From an uncultured Ruminococcus sp. (GTDB lineage: Bacteria; Bacillota; Clostridia; Oscillospirales; Ruminococcaceae), in NCBI GenBank assembly GCA_910579955.1, contig CAJTWE010000014.1:1-60188 (forward strand): a DNA stretch of 60,188 nt. The letters run 5' to 3'. Within the stretch, counting starts at the first letter, position 1; each line of letters opens with the position of its first letter. Positions 35,638 to 44,389 of the stretch are shown here, one piece after another. The notes under the pieces are model-generated. The model worked only from the letters and a program-made list of their open reading frames with translations, was not told the origin of the DNA and did not search any database. Both the position numbers and the translations under genes were made by a program.

Positions 35638-37308
35638 TTATTTACATTCAGTGCAGATATATTCAGGAACAGTTTTTTCATTGATCGCAGACTCGTAAAG
35701 CCGCCAACCGCCTGCAAGATTAAAACACTCATATCCATTTCCTGAAAGTATGCGGCAGGCAATATAACTGCGAAGACCGCTGTGACAATGAACGTATACA
35801 GGCTTGTCCTTGGGAATTTCTGAAATATGTTCTCTCAATGAATCCAGAGGAATATTGATAAAACCATCTATTTTGCCACGCTGTACTTCTGTGGCAGTTC
35901 TGACATCAAGAAGCGTCACACTGCCGTCACGAGGCAGATTTTCGACATCATCCCAGAAAAATTGCTTTATCTTTTCTGTAATAATATTTTCAGCAACAAA
36001 TCCCAGCATATTAACAGGATCTTTAGCGCTGCCGAAGGGTGGTGCATAGCAAAGTTCAAGTTCTGCAAGATCGGTGATTTTTGCACCAAAACGAATTGCT
36101 GTTGCCAATACATCCATACGCTTGTCCACGCCGTCATATCCGACGATCTGTGCGCCAAGTATTTTCAGCGTCTGTTTGTCCCACAACGCCTTGATTGACA
36201 TATTGCTCGCACCGGGATAATAAGAGGCATGAGAACCGGAATAAATATAGGTTTTGTCATAGTCGATTTCTGCCGCTTTTGCACTTTTTTCATTGATTCC
36301 TGTTGTAGCAACGGTCATATCAAAGAGCTTCAGTACAGCTGAGCCTTGTGTACCATCATATTCTGAAGACAGTCCTGCAATATTGTCCGCTGCAATGCGT
36401 CCTTGTTTGTTAGCAGGTCCTGCAAGTGGGATAAATGCTGGGGATTTTGTGACAAAATCTTTCACCTCTACCGCATCTCCAACAGCATAAATATGCGGAA
36501 TATTGGTTCTCATATTCTGGTCAACCATAATGCTGCCACGATGATTTGTTTTGATACCGCACTCTTTAGCCAATGCAGTTTCAGGACGGACACCAACTGA
36601 CATAATAACCATATCAGCATGAATCTCACCGTTTTGCAACATGACTGTATGCCCGTTGATGGCTTTCACGCCGTTACTCAGATAGAGATTGATTCCTTTT
36701 GATTTGATATAGCGATGCACATCTGCTGCCATATCAAAATCAAGCGGTGCTATAAGATGATCGGCAAGTTCTACAATAGATACTTCCAGTCCTGCTTCTT
36801 TCAGATTTTCCGCCATTTCAACGCCGATATATCCACCTCCGACTACAATGGCAGATTTCGGCATTGCACTTTCGATATATTCCTTGATTTTTAAAGTGTC
36901 AGGAATATTACGAAGCATGAACACGAAGTCATTGTTGATTCCCTCAATATTTGGTTTGATTGGCTCAGCACCGGGTGAAAGTATCAGGTTATCATAGCTT
37001 TCCTCATAACTGTCCCCTGATTTTAAATTCTGAACTGTCACTGTTTTGGTTTCGGGATTGATTTTTACCGCTTCACTGCTTACACGGACATCAATACGAA
37101 ATCTTGCCCAGAAGCTTTCCGGTGTTTGCAGAGTCAGATTATTTTGATTGGTAATAACACCGCCGATATAATACGGCAGTCCGCAGTTGGCAAAGGAAAC
37201 ATATTTCCCACGCTCCAACACAATAATCTCTGCCGTTTCATCAAGTCTGCGCAATCTTGCCGCTGCGGAAGCACCTCCGGCAACACCGCCAATAATAATC
37301 GTTTTCAT
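35638..37308 (-). CDS. CoA-disulfide reductase-type flavoprotein with C-terminal rhodanese
   Basis: The product is 556 residues from the ATG at 37308 (AGAGGT upstream); the longer frame from 37359 runs into the divergent gene. Visible features are the FAD motif IIGGVAGGASAAARLRR, the redox Cys in SFANCGLPYYIGG, the NAD motif VVGGGYIGVEMAE, the second FAD motif IYAVGDAVEV, a dimerisation domain, and a rhodanese domain (about 455-545) with the active loop CHSGLRS. Such enzymes reduce CoA-disulfide, CoA-persulfide or polysulfide with NADH. It diverges from the Crp/Fnr gene 35 bp away and shares the locus with thioredoxin, suggesting reactive-sulfur or redox defence. Confidence 0.9.
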   Translation of the reverse strand: MKTIIIGGVAGGASAAARLRRLDETAEIIVLERGKYVSFANCGLPYYIGGVITNQNNLTLQTPESFWARFRIDVRVSSEAVKINPETKTVTVQNLKSGDSYEESYDNLILSPGAEPIKPNIEGINNDFVFMLRNIPDTLKIKEYIESAMPKSAIVVGGGYIGVEMAENLKEAGLEVSIVELADHLIAPLDFDMAADVHRYIKSKGINLYLSNGVKAINGHTVMLQNGEIHADMVIMSVGVRPETALAKECGIKTNHRGSIMVDQNMRTNIPHIYAVGDAVEVKDFVTKSPAFIPLAGPANKQGRIAADNIAGLSSEYDGTQGSAVLKLFDMTVATTGINEKSAKAAEIDYDKTYIYSGSHASYYPGASNMSIKALWDKQTLKILGAQIVGYDGVDKRMDVLATAIRFGAKITDLAELELCYAPPFGSAKDPVNMLGFVAENIITEKIKQFFWDDVENLPRDGSVTLLDVRTATEVQRGKIDGFINIPLDSLREHISEIPKDKPVYVHCHSGLRSYIACRILSGNGYECFNLAGGWRLYESAINEKTVPEYICTECK

Positions 37309-37343
37309 ATAGTTATACCTCTTTTCTGAAAGGAGTTTTTTCA

Positions 37344-38018
37344 ATGGAACAAAACCCATTTGAGCCTGTTTATCAGGAAATATTCCCGTTTTGGAATGAA
37401 ATAACGGAATCAGAACGTGAGTTTATCTGCCGAAACTCATTTGCTTTGAACTATCCGAAAGGCACTAACATTCACGATGGCAACGAATGCTCCGGTGTGA
37501 TTTTCGTCCATTCAGGCAGTCTGCGTCTTTATATTATGTCCGAGGACGGAAAGGAAATTACGCTCTATCGTCTGCATAAGGGCGATATGTGTATGCTGTC
37601 GGCTTCCTGCGTCTTACAGACGATTACCTTTGATGTGTTTGTTGACGCAGAAGAGGACAGCGAATGCTATGTCATCAGCGGTTCTGCTTTTGCTGAGGTT
37701 TCCGCCCGCAATCCAAAGATAAAAATATTTGCGCTTGAAACTGCCGTCAGCCGTTTTTCAGATGTGATGTGGGTCATGCAGCAAATATTTTTTATGAGTA
37801 TGGATAAACGGCTTGCAATTTTCCTCTTAGATGAGAGTGCAAGAATCAACTCCGATACCGTTACATTGACTCACGAGCAGATTGCTCGGTATATCAGTTC
37901 TGCCCGTGAGGTCGTATCAAGAATGTTGAAATATTTTGCAGGTGAGGGAATCGTTGAAGTTTCACGCAAGGGAATAAAAATTCTTGATAAAAAGCGTTTG
38001 CGTCAATTAGCCCTTTAA
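37344..38018 (+). CDS. Crp/Fnr-family transcriptional regulator
   Basis: The protein is 224 residues with AAAGGAG before the ATG. The N-terminal cyclic-nucleotide-binding-like beta barrel (GVIFVHSGSLRLYIMSEDG, LHKGDMCMLSASCVLQ) is followed by a dimer helix and a winged HTH with THEQIARYISSAREVVSRML. The classic Fnr N-terminal Cys cluster is absent, but Cys-X5-Cys in MCMLSASC could sense redox or sulfane sulfur. It is flanked by the CoA-disulfide reductase (divergent) and thioredoxin (convergent, 12-bp overlap). Probable targets are the palindromes at 38376 and 39211. Confidence 0.88.
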   Translation: MEQNPFEPVYQEIFPFWNEITESEREFICRNSFALNYPKGTNIHDGNECSGVIFVHSGSLRLYIMSEDGKEITLYRLHKGDMCMLSASCVLQTITFDVFVDAEEDSECYVISGSAFAEVSARNPKIKIFALETAVSRFSDVMWVMQQIFFMSMDKRLAIFLLDESARINSDTVTLTHEQIARYISSAREVVSRMLKYFAGEGIVEVSRKGIKILDKKRLRQLAL

Positions 38019-38315
38019 CATTGCAAGGATGTGCGACTTTGGTCTTGATCCGACAGCTTGCTGAATTATCTTGCCGTTTTTCATTACAACCAGAGTCGGA
38101 ATGCTTGCTACGCCGAAAGCCTGTGCAAGCTCCGGTTCTTGATCCACGTTGATTTTTCCAACAAGATACTGCGGATTTTCCTTTGCTATTTCGTCCACAA
38201 GCGGTGACACCATGCGGCATGGACCGCACCAGTCAGCATAGAAATCAAGAAGAACCGGCTTATCGCTTGTTTTTACAGAATTGAAATTATTTTTATTTAC
38301 ACTTAAAACTGACAT
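38007..38315 (-). CDS. trxA: Thioredoxin
   Basis: The product is 102 residues from the ATG at 38315 (GGATGG eight bases upstream); an ATG at 38327 directly abuts the ribosome site. It has the complete thioredoxin fold signatures: LLDFYADWCGPCRM with the CGPC active site, KINVDQEPELAQAFGV and the cis-Pro loop VASIPTLVVMKNGK. It reduces protein disulfides and may pass electrons to or from the CoA-disulfide reductase pathway. Its promoter carries a Crp/Fnr-type palindrome at the class II position, so it is probably a target of the regulator encoded convergently. Confidence 0.95.
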   Translation of the reverse strand: MSVLSVNKNNFNSVKTSDKPVLLDFYADWCGPCRMVSPLVDEIAKENPQYLVGKINVDQEPELAQAFGVASIPTLVVMKNGKIIQQAVGSRPKSHILAMLKG

Positions 38316-38348
38316 ATGAATTACCATCCTTTATTTTATTGTATCTTT

Positions 38349-38390
38349 AGTATACCCTGTTTTTATTTTTCTTTCTGTGATGAAGTCACA
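38349..38390 (-). promoter_or_regulatory. Crp/Fnr-type site and -10 element before thioredoxin gene
   Basis: TGTGATGAAGTCACA at 38376-38390 is a TGTGA-N5-TCACA palindrome. On the minus strand TATACT (38354-38349) lies so that the palindrome centre falls about 41 bp before transcription start. The site sits inside the 3' end of the upstream gene. The same box with identical spacing precedes the ferredoxin gene. Confidence 0.75.
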
Positions 38391-38959
38391 TTTTTCGCTT
38401 TACATATGAGCTGCGTCATTGTTCCCATCGGGCAGTATACACACCATGAACGAGGCTTGAACAGAATCATAGTAACAAAACCGAGAACGGTAGATGTGAG
38501 CATGACGCTGTAAAATCCAAAAGCAAACTGTGCTACTCCCGGTGAAAACATTGTTCCATGATATGCCCAGTGCCATGGGAGCTTGAATGTCCAAAGCAGC
38601 TTAACCGTTTGATTCAGTTCTTTTGTTCCTGCGAAAACCAGATATGTATTCCAGAGCATTAGGAAAAACATCGCAAAAAAGAAAATCAAAAATCCGTATC
38701 TAAAATATTTTGACTTCATCCATTTTGGAATATCCTTTTTGCGGGAAAGTCCAAATTTTCCTCCTATCAGGGAAAATAACTGACCTCGTCCGCAATATTT
38801 GTTGCAATATGCCTTGCTGCCTTTTACAACCGATATGATGATAGGTATGAAAAAACAGAGTAATCCAAGCCATGCAAACAGAATATTGAAAAATCCTAAA
38901 ATGAGATATGTAAGAGAGAATATCCAAAGATAGTCATACCATTTTTTCTTTTGTTTCAT
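38363..38959 (-). CDS. NapH-like membrane iron-sulfur protein
   Basis: The product is 198 residues from the ATG at 38959 (GGAGGTGA upstream). It has four hydrophobic helices and two Cys clusters on the same face: YCNKYCGRGQ (about 50) and WCVYCPMGTMTQ (about 180), a NapH/CcoG-like truncated form of polyferredoxin membrane proteins. It probably passes electrons between a membrane donor and soluble ferredoxin. Its start overlaps the ferredoxin stop (ATGA), so the two form a redox pair. The electron acceptor is not evident. Confidence 0.8.
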   Translation of the reverse strand: MKQKKKWYDYLWIFSLTYLILGFFNILFAWLGLLCFFIPIIISVVKGSKAYCNKYCGRGQLFSLIGGKFGLSRKKDIPKWMKSKYFRYGFLIFFFAMFFLMLWNTYLVFAGTKELNQTVKLLWTFKLPWHWAYHGTMFSPGVAQFAFGFYSVMLTSTVLGFVTMILFKPRSWCVYCPMGTMTQLICKAKNVTSSQKEK

Positions 38960-39153
38960 TGCTCTGTCACCTCCAGTGTAATCACGCTTGCAGGGCATTC
39001 CTTAGCACATTTTCCACAGCCGACACACAATTCAGGATTGATTTCGGCAAATACACCTTTTAGAATTGTAATAGCATTTTTCGGACAAACTTTCATGCAG
39101 CATCCGCATGCGACACATTCACGGATACCGACTGTTGCTTTTCTTTTTGGCAT
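38956..39153 (-). CDS. 2[4Fe-4S] ferredoxin
   Basis: The product is 65 residues from the ATG at 39153 (AAAGGAGG upstream); the longer in-frame extension has no ribosome site. Two clusters are visible: CVACGCCMKVCP and CVGCGKCAKECP. It is a small soluble electron carrier. It is translationally coupled to the NapH-like gene and driven by a promoter with a Crp/Fnr-type palindrome. Confidence 0.93.
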   Translation of the reverse strand: MPKRKATVGIRECVACGCCMKVCPKNAITILKGVFAEINPELCVGCGKCAKECPASVITLEVTEQ

Positions 39154-39183
39154 AATAAATCTCCTCCTTTTATTTATATAAGT

Positions 39184-39225
39184 AGTATACCATAAGAAAT
39201 AGTTTCTTTCTGTGATTAAATCACA
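39184..39225 (-). promoter_or_regulatory. Crp/Fnr-type site and -10 element before ferredoxin gene
   Basis: TGTGATTAAATCACA (39211-39225) is a palindrome 34 bp (centre to distal edge) from TATACT (39189-39184), the same distance as at the thioredoxin promoter. The bases AGAAAGAAA between box and -10 are also shared. This is the class II activator arrangement. Confidence 0.78.
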
Positions 39226-39282
39226 AATCAGCGTTATGTGAAAAACTTTATGCAAAAAGCCGCTAACAAATTTCATAGTGTC

Positions 39283-39311
39283 TTGACTTTTTTGAAGATT
39301 GGGGTTATAAT
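39283..39311 (+). promoter_or_regulatory. Promoter of the DUF134-NifX gene
   Basis: TTGACT (39283-39288), 17 bp and TATAAT (39306-39311), about 35 bp before the ATG at 39346. No Crp/Fnr-type palindrome overlaps it. Confidence 0.8.
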
Positions 39312-39345
39312 ATTATCGTCATATGTCGGAAACGGAGGTGTGTGT

Positions 39346-40125
39346 ATGGCAAGACCAAGTCGATGCCGAAGAATTTGTGCCAAACCGGAGTATGACAGTT
39401 TTGCACCATGTGGAGTTAAAAATGCAGTACAAATCGTTTTGACGGTTGATGAATTTGAAACGATTCGATTGATCGATCAAGAAAAGAAAACACATGAGCA
39501 GTGTGCTTTGCTGATGAATATTTCCCGAACCACGGTCACAGAAATTTATGAACGGGCAAGGACAAAAATTGCCGATTGCATTGTCAATGGAAAATCACTT
39601 CATATTGCCGGTGGAAATTATGAATTGTGTGATGGCTCTGCATGGAAATGCTGCATTAAAATTTGCGGCAGAATTAATTTTTTGGCTCATAATCGAGCTG
39701 ATATTAGAAAGGAAACAGAAATTATGAAAATTGCAGTAACTTATGAAAATGAAAACGTATTCCAACACTTTGGTCATACAGAACAGTTCAAGGTTTATGA
39801 GATAGTTGATGGCAAGGTAAAGGATTCTGAAATCATAGACACAAACGGCAGCGGACACGGTGCGTTAGCCGGACTGCTTTACGGACTGAATATTGATACG
39901 CTGATTTGCGGAGGAATCGGTGCAGGTGCTCAGAATGCTCTTGCAGAAGCAGGAATCAAGCTGTTTGGCGGCGTATCCGGAAGCGCTGACGATGCGGTAA
40001 ATGCTTTGCTTGAGGGAACTCTTGCGTACAATCCGGATGTTCGCTGTAATCATCATGGTCACCACGGCGAAGGTCATTCTTGTGGTGAAAACAAGCATGG
40101 ATGTGGCGGAAGCTGTCACGAGTGA
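39346..40125 (+). CDS. DUF134 HTH domain fused to NifX/NifB-type domain
   Basis: The product is 259 residues from the ATG at 39346 (CGGAGGTG upstream). Residues 1-85 are a DUF134-type DNA-binding domain (MARPSRCRRIC, VLTVDEFETIRLIDQE, SRTTVTEIYERARTKIA). Residues 125-235 are a dinitrogenase Fe-Mo cofactor biosynthesis-type domain (KIAVTYENENVFQHFGHTEQ, TLICGGIGAGAQNALAEAGI). The tail is rich in His and Cys (CNHHGHHGEGHSCGENKHGC), probably metal-binding. No nitrogenase genes are here; such fusions occur near ferredoxin or Mrp-type genes and probably handle iron-sulfur or metal clusters. It diverges from the ferredoxin operon. Confidence 0.85.
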   Translation: MARPSRCRRICAKPEYDSFAPCGVKNAVQIVLTVDEFETIRLIDQEKKTHEQCALLMNISRTTVTEIYERARTKIADCIVNGKSLHIAGGNYELCDGSAWKCCIKICGRINFLAHNRADIRKETEIMKIAVTYENENVFQHFGHTEQFKVYEIVDGKVKDSEIIDTNGSGHGALAGLLYGLNIDTLICGGIGAGAQNALAEAGIKLFGGVSGSADDAVNALLEGTLAYNPDVRCNHHGHHGEGHSCGENKHGCGGSCHE

Positions 40126-40146
40126 ATTTGTAATTAAGAGAAAAAT

Positions 40147-40189
40147 GGCAGGGCTTTGCTTGATAGCAATAGTCCTGCCGAATTTTTTT
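40147..40189 (+). terminator. Terminator after the DUF134-NifX gene
   Basis: GGCAGG (40147-40152) pairs with CCTGCC (40174-40179), with an inner TTGC/GCAA pairing, followed by seven T. Confidence 0.8.
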
Positions 40190-40197
40190 ATATGAAA

Positions 40198-41283
40198 TTA
40201 AACAACGCCTTCCACAATGGTTCTGCCATTCAATTCGATGGTGTGCATACCGCTCTGCTTATTTTTGTTGAAATTTAAGCTGAGCAAGTAGCCTTTGTCA
40301 ATATGATAATAGTTTAGATATTCGGACAATTGCTTTTCTCCTTGCGTGTTATATTCATCACCGTACCCAGATTTTTAGTTCAATAATGTACTGCTTTCCG
40401 AGATAGTCAACGATAACATCTGTACGTCTTTGGTCACGTGTCTGAGCTTCGATATAATAATTTCCTGTGCCGTTGATGATTGGTCTAAGGTAGAGCAAAA
40501 ACAGCTTTCTGCCGTCATCTTCTTTGAATTTGTCAGGTTGTGAACCGTAGATGTCGTTGAAATGCAAAATGAACTTTTCAAGGATGAGCTCCATGTTTAG
40601 CTCATTGCCTGAGATGAACTGGGATTTATCATTTTCACCGGCTTTAAAAATTGATGTTTTTTGCATCTGTTTATTTGTTAGAATTGCATTGTAAAGCCTT
40701 GTTTCAAAAATGCGGTTTGCAATTACAACCGAACCGTTTTCCTCTTTTACAAACCCATACATCATCGCCAGTTTGATTACGGAATCATCTGGATTATATG
40801 AGATACGTCTGCCCTCAATCAAGATTTGATACAAATAATCGTACAAATCCGGATAATCTTCTATTTTATTGATAAGCGATTCAAACAGTGCGTTGTTTTC
40901 TTTCAAAATCACTTTTACAGCTTCTGCCACCGCACTTTCTGACCAGTTAAAATTTTCATCCATCAACTTGCAAATGCTGGAAACCAACACCGGATACCCC
41001 GAAGTATAATCATAAATCAGCTGTGAAATATCTGCAATATCCATTCCAGCATGGTGATCATTTTCATAATCAGTCAACATTCCGGCTATATCATCGGGTG
41101 AAAAACTCATATCTATATCGAATGGAGAAGCAATATTCCACGGACTGTTGTGTTTGTTTTCTGCATCAGGACGGATTTTTTGACGAAGATTTCGAATATC
41201 ATGTACTCCGGCGAGAATGACAGATTGGAAAGTATGATGTTGTGTGCGATTTAAATAATATCCTCTTAGTTGTGCTAAAAAGT
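40198..41283 (-). pseudogene. AAA ATPase/PD-(D/E)XK nuclease gene, 5'-truncated and frameshifted
   Basis: On the minus strand the frame NFLAQLRGYYLNRTQHHTFQ, SVILAGVHDIRN, DIDMSFSPDDIAGML and DYTSGYPVLVSSICKL matches the C-terminal two thirds of an AAA-type ATPase family. It ends in a PD-(D/E)XK nuclease core (RRTDVIVDYLGKQYIIELKIW). Near 40366 an extra base moves the frame, and the rest (YGDEYNTQGEKQLSEYLNYY to EGVV-stop at 40198) is in the next frame. The Walker A part is missing upstream, exactly where the Mu-like element appears to begin, so insertion of that element probably broke it. Confidence 0.72.
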
Positions 41284-41369
41284 TGTAGTAGTTCGGTAAA
41301 AAAGAGGTGAAAACGTTCGAAAAGGAAAAAATGAAAAGTGCCCGAAATTAGGTGATTTTAAAATATAAT

Positions 41370-41495
41370 TTTTAAATGACAAAAAACACGTGAAAAAGTG
41401 GTTTTAAATGACAAAAAAAGCAGCGTTATTTGCCGAAATCTCGGTATTTTTACGTTGCTTTTTGTGTTCTATCGTATCTTTGATTTGTCACTTAA
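41370..41495 (+). repeat. Putative MuA-binding repeats at the left end
   Basis: TTTTAAATGACAAAAAA occurs at 41370-41386 and 41402-41418, 32 bp apart. A related inverted copy (TTTGTCACTTAA) lies at 41484-41495. Mu-type phages carry three transposase-binding sites at each end; number, place and spacing fit such a left end. Confidence 0.5.
41414..41462. terminator. Hairpin between left-end repeats and repressor gene
   Basis: AAAAAGCAGCG pairs with CGTTGCTTTTT (one mismatch) around CCGAAATCTCGG. Flanked by A-run and T-run, so it can end the repressor transcript. Confidence 0.65.
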
Positions 41496-41528
41496 TTTTT
41501 TATTGAATTCCAGCATTTAGATGTATCT

Positions 41529-42119
41529 TTAATCCTTTAAATCATCTGGGTTGAAGAAAATGTCACTAATATCATTTAACGAATTTATCAAAGTAGATAC
41601 GCAATTCCAAGCCTTTGATTTGAATTCCGTTTTTTCTATTCTTGGTTCTAATGATTGTAATTGATTGAAAATTTCCATAATTGAACCTGCTATCTTTTCG
41701 AATACTATTGTTTGAAGTGACCTTGTTTCATTATTCCAAGAATCAAGAAAAAGCCTCATTTCCAGCAATATACTATGTATGTTAGTGTTGACAACACAAT
41801 TGTTACATTCTGTCAGAAATTTCTTTAATTTTTCAATTTCTTCGTTCAAACCCTCTTGTAATTCTTCTTCATATCCTCTATCATAATAATCGAAAGTATA
41901 TTTTTGTATTATAGGAACTCCAGTTCCATTTTCGAGCCAATCAGTGGGGACGTTAAATTCCAATGCAATAAGCTTTAATAGCTTTTCATTTGGGCACTCT
42001 TTTCCAGATTCTATCCGGCTTAAATACGGTTGCGTGACCAGAATTCTATCTGCAAACTGCTTTTGAGTAAGTCCATTTTCTTTTCTCAACAATTTTATAC
42101 GTTCATTTAACTCTAACAT
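41529..42119 (-). CDS. XRE-family repressor of the Mu-like element
   Basis: The product is 196 residues from the ATG at 42119 (GGAGG upstream); the ATG at 42146 has no ribosome site. The N-terminal HTH (IKLLRKENGLTQKQFADRIL, TQPYLSRIESGKECPNEK) is XRE/CI-like. The remainder is a long helical region without the usual S24 peptidase. It diverges from ner and, like Mu c repressor, should silence the early promoter by binding the operators at 42139-42205. Absence of a self-cleavage domain suggests control other than SOS-type autoproteolysis. Confidence 0.82.
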   Translation of the reverse strand: MLELNERIKLLRKENGLTQKQFADRILVTQPYLSRIESGKECPNEKLLKLIALEFNVPTDWLENGTGVPIIQKYTFDYYDRGYEEELQEGLNEEIEKLKKFLTECNNCVVNTNIHSILLEMRLFLDSWNNETRSLQTIVFEKIAGSIMEIFNQLQSLEPRIEKTEFKSKAWNCVSTLINSLNDISDIFFNPDDLKD

Positions 42120-42138
42120 TGTGAAATCCTCCAAAAAT

Positions 42139-42205
42139 ATAACCATAGTTATATCAAGCGCTTGACAATATAAGTGTACGAATGATATAATATAATTGTG
42201 GTTAT
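42139..42205 (+). promoter_or_regulatory. Early promoter with two repressor operators
   Basis: TTGACA (42162-42167), 18 bp and TATAAT (42186-42191) drive ner-muA-muB. Two sites in inverse orientation flank it: ATAACCATAGTTAT at 42139-42152 (a perfect ATAAC-N4-GTTAT palindrome) and the near copy ATAATTGTGGTTAT at 42192-42205, which overlaps the -10 flank. They are the likely binding sites of the divergent repressor or Ner. Confidence 0.7.
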
Positions 42206-42258
42206 GTTGCTATCATCATTATACCACAAAAGAAAATAAAAAGAAAGGGGTAAAAGTA

Positions 42259-42498
42259 ATGAAAAGTGGAAAATATTGTGAGTTTGGAAAAGTAATATAC
42301 AAAAGGCTTGCCGAACTGAATATGACGCAGAAAACACTTGCGGAAAAGGTTCATTGTCAGCGTTGTCAGATTTCATGTTATGCACGTGGGATAAACAAAC
42401 CTACAGTAGTAACACTGATGAAGCTTTGTCTGGCATTGGATCTGGATCTTAATGAAATGGCTGAGTTGCTGGAAAGAGACGGTCAGACGAATGAATGA
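42259..42498 (+). CDS. Ner/Cro-like HTH protein
   Basis: The product is 79 residues from the ATG at 42259 (GAAAGGGG upstream). It is almost entirely one XRE-type HTH (LNMTQKTLAEKVHCQRCQIS, CYARGINKPTVVTLMKLCLA). Small HTH proteins in this position of Mu-like phages (Ner) switch off the repressor gene and dampen early transcription. Its last 8 bp overlap the transposase gene, so the two are coupled. Confidence 0.75.
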   Translation: MKSGKYCEFGKVIYKRLAELNMTQKTLAEKVHCQRCQISCYARGINKPTVVTLMKLCLALDLDLNEMAELLERDGQTNE

Positions 42499-44389
42499 AC
42501 ATTGGATCACAGTAAAAGAAGCTACTATATGTAACAAATGTAAAGAGAATACCATTGTTCAACAGGTAAACCGTGGCACACTGCAATACAAGTACATATC
42601 TGGCAAAGGACGAGGAGGAAAGCAACTCCGTATCCTGCTCGAAAGCCTTTCACCGGAAGCACAGCGCAATTATCTGAAAGAGCAGAAAAAAACAACTTCA
42701 GGAGATGCCGAAAAGATTCTTCTTGATAGGATGTCAGCGGATAAACGAGATCAGCTTGAAGAAAAACTCCTGATCACACGAAAGTACATTGAATTTCGTG
42801 ACAATTATCCGCACAAAGACCATGTAAAGCAGTTCGTGAAGTATATGAAAAAGCATTATCCTATGATTGAATTCAAGACAGAACGGCTTGCAGTCTGGGC
42901 AGCAAGGTATAAGGAACAAGGAGCAGCCGGTCTCATTGATTTACGTGGATGCCGAAGCAAAGGAAACACATCACTTACAAAAGAAATGCAGGAAATGTTT
43001 TTAAAGTACTATTTAACAGACAAAAAACCGTCAATCAAGCAGTGTTATGATGATGTAAGCGATAGTTTTAATGGTAAAGTACCGCATATTTCTTCATTCA
43101 AACGTTTTCTGAAAACAGTTCCAGACCAGACCTTAATAAAATACAGAGGCGGAAACAAGAATTTTGATGATAATTGTTTACCAAGCATTCAGACAGATTA
43201 TGAAAGCATAGAATCAAACTACGAATGGATTGCCGATCATCACCAATTTGACGTTATTGTAAATGATAAAGGAAAAGTAGGTAGAGCATGGCTCAGTACA
43301 TGGATTGACCGCCGTTCAAGGTACATTGTAGGCTATGTAATCAATCTGCGTGAACCGAATTCAGATATTGTTCTTGACAGTTTCACAGAAGCGGTAAAAA
43401 ACTGCGGTATTCCAAAAAGAATACAAATTGATAACGGAAAGAATTACAAAGTACATGACCTGTTTTCCCGTGACAGTCCCTATGCTTTGGCTGCTGAACT
43501 GAAAGCAGCTGTAAGAATCTCACTGCCATATAATGCAAAGGCAAAATCAATTGAACGTGCATTCAGAAGTATTGAAAGCTTTAATAAAATGCTTGAATCT
43601 TATTGTGGCGACCGTCCGGACAATCGTCCAGAATCCATGAAAATGACAAATGATAAGATTCAGGATAAAGTGATGACTTATGAGGAATTCAAAGAAACTG
43701 CTGCTAATGTAATCAATCTATACAACAATACACCGCATAGCGGAAAAGGTATGAACGGACGCACACCGTATCAGTGCTACAAAGAGGAGTTCAAAGAACC
43801 AATGCAAAAGCTCGGAGACAAGGAGCTTCTTAATATCATGCGTAGAAGAACACGCTGCGTTAAGGTTACTAAAAACGGCATAAAGTTTGCAGAGCTGGGC
43901 GGAATCGACTATTATAGTGATGAACTTGTAATGTATCACTTCGGAGAAAAAGTGTATGCAAAGTACTTTACAAATGATGTAAAGTCTATTCATGTATACG
44001 CTGAAAACGGTGCATTTATCGGCGCTGTTCCAAGTAAGCCATTGTATGTGTATGGAGCAGGTGAAGAAGTAAATGCACAGGTAATAAGAGATAACAATAA
44101 GTCGAAGCGGAAAATACGTGAATACGCAAAGTCCTTTTATCCTCATGGTATTTCTGTACCAACCATTGAAGATGTTTACAAGAGACGTTCAGAAGCATTT
44201 GGCGAACCTGATTTTAGCGATATTCCTAAGACATTTCTTCTTGATCCGGAAAAGCGCATGGAGCATGAAAGGATTTATGCAGAAGAACAAGCAATTGATG
44301 CAGCAGCGAAAAAGAAGTTTGTTTTTCCTACTGAAGATGATGATTATGATTACGAATTAAGCCTTTCAAGGAGGTATGCAAATGAATGA
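42491..44389 (+). CDS. MuA-type DDE transposase
   Basis: The product is 632 residues from the ATG at 42491 overlapping ner. The N-terminus has a Mu-type DNA-binding HTH (EHWITVKEATICNKCKENTI). An RNase H-like core follows with a first Asp in ADHHQFDVIV (about 260), a second in RIQIDNGKNYK (about 318) and Glu in SIERAFRSIE (about 360). The C-terminal beta-barrel is a Mu_transpos_C-type domain (RTRCVKVTKNGIKFAELGGI). It performs replicative strand transfer of the element ends with MuB. Length and motifs appear intact. Confidence 0.9.
   Translation: MNEHWITVKEATICNKCKENTIVQQVNRGTLQYKYISGKGRGGKQLRILLESLSPEAQRNYLKEQKKTTSGDAEKILLDRMSADKRDQLEEKLLITRKYIEFRDNYPHKDHVKQFVKYMKKHYPMIEFKTERLAVWAARYKEQGAAGLIDLRGCRSKGNTSLTKEMQEMFLKYYLTDKKPSIKQCYDDVSDSFNGKVPHISSFKRFLKTVPDQTLIKYRGGNKNFDDNCLPSIQTDYESIESNYEWIADHHQFDVIVNDKGKVGRAWLSTWIDRRSRYIVGYVINLREPNSDIVLDSFTEAVKNCGIPKRIQIDNGKNYKVHDLFSRDSPYALAAELKAAVRISLPYNAKAKSIERAFRSIESFNKMLESYCGDRPDNRPESMKMTNDKIQDKVMTYEEFKETAANVINLYNNTPHSGKGMNGRTPYQCYKEEFKEPMQKLGDKELLNIMRRRTRCVKVTKNGIKFAELGGIDYYSDELVMYHFGEKVYAKYFTNDVKSIHVYAENGAFIGAVPSKPLYVYGAGEEVNAQVIRDNNKSKRKIREYAKSFYPHGISVPTIEDVYKRRSEAFGEPDFSDIPKTFLLDPEKRMEHERIYAEEQAIDAAAKKKFVFPTEDDDYDYELSLSRRYANE

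Noticed and set aside
44016..44198. Short frames antisense to the MuA gene
   Set aside because: They have no ribosome sites, and the plus-strand transposase is complete.
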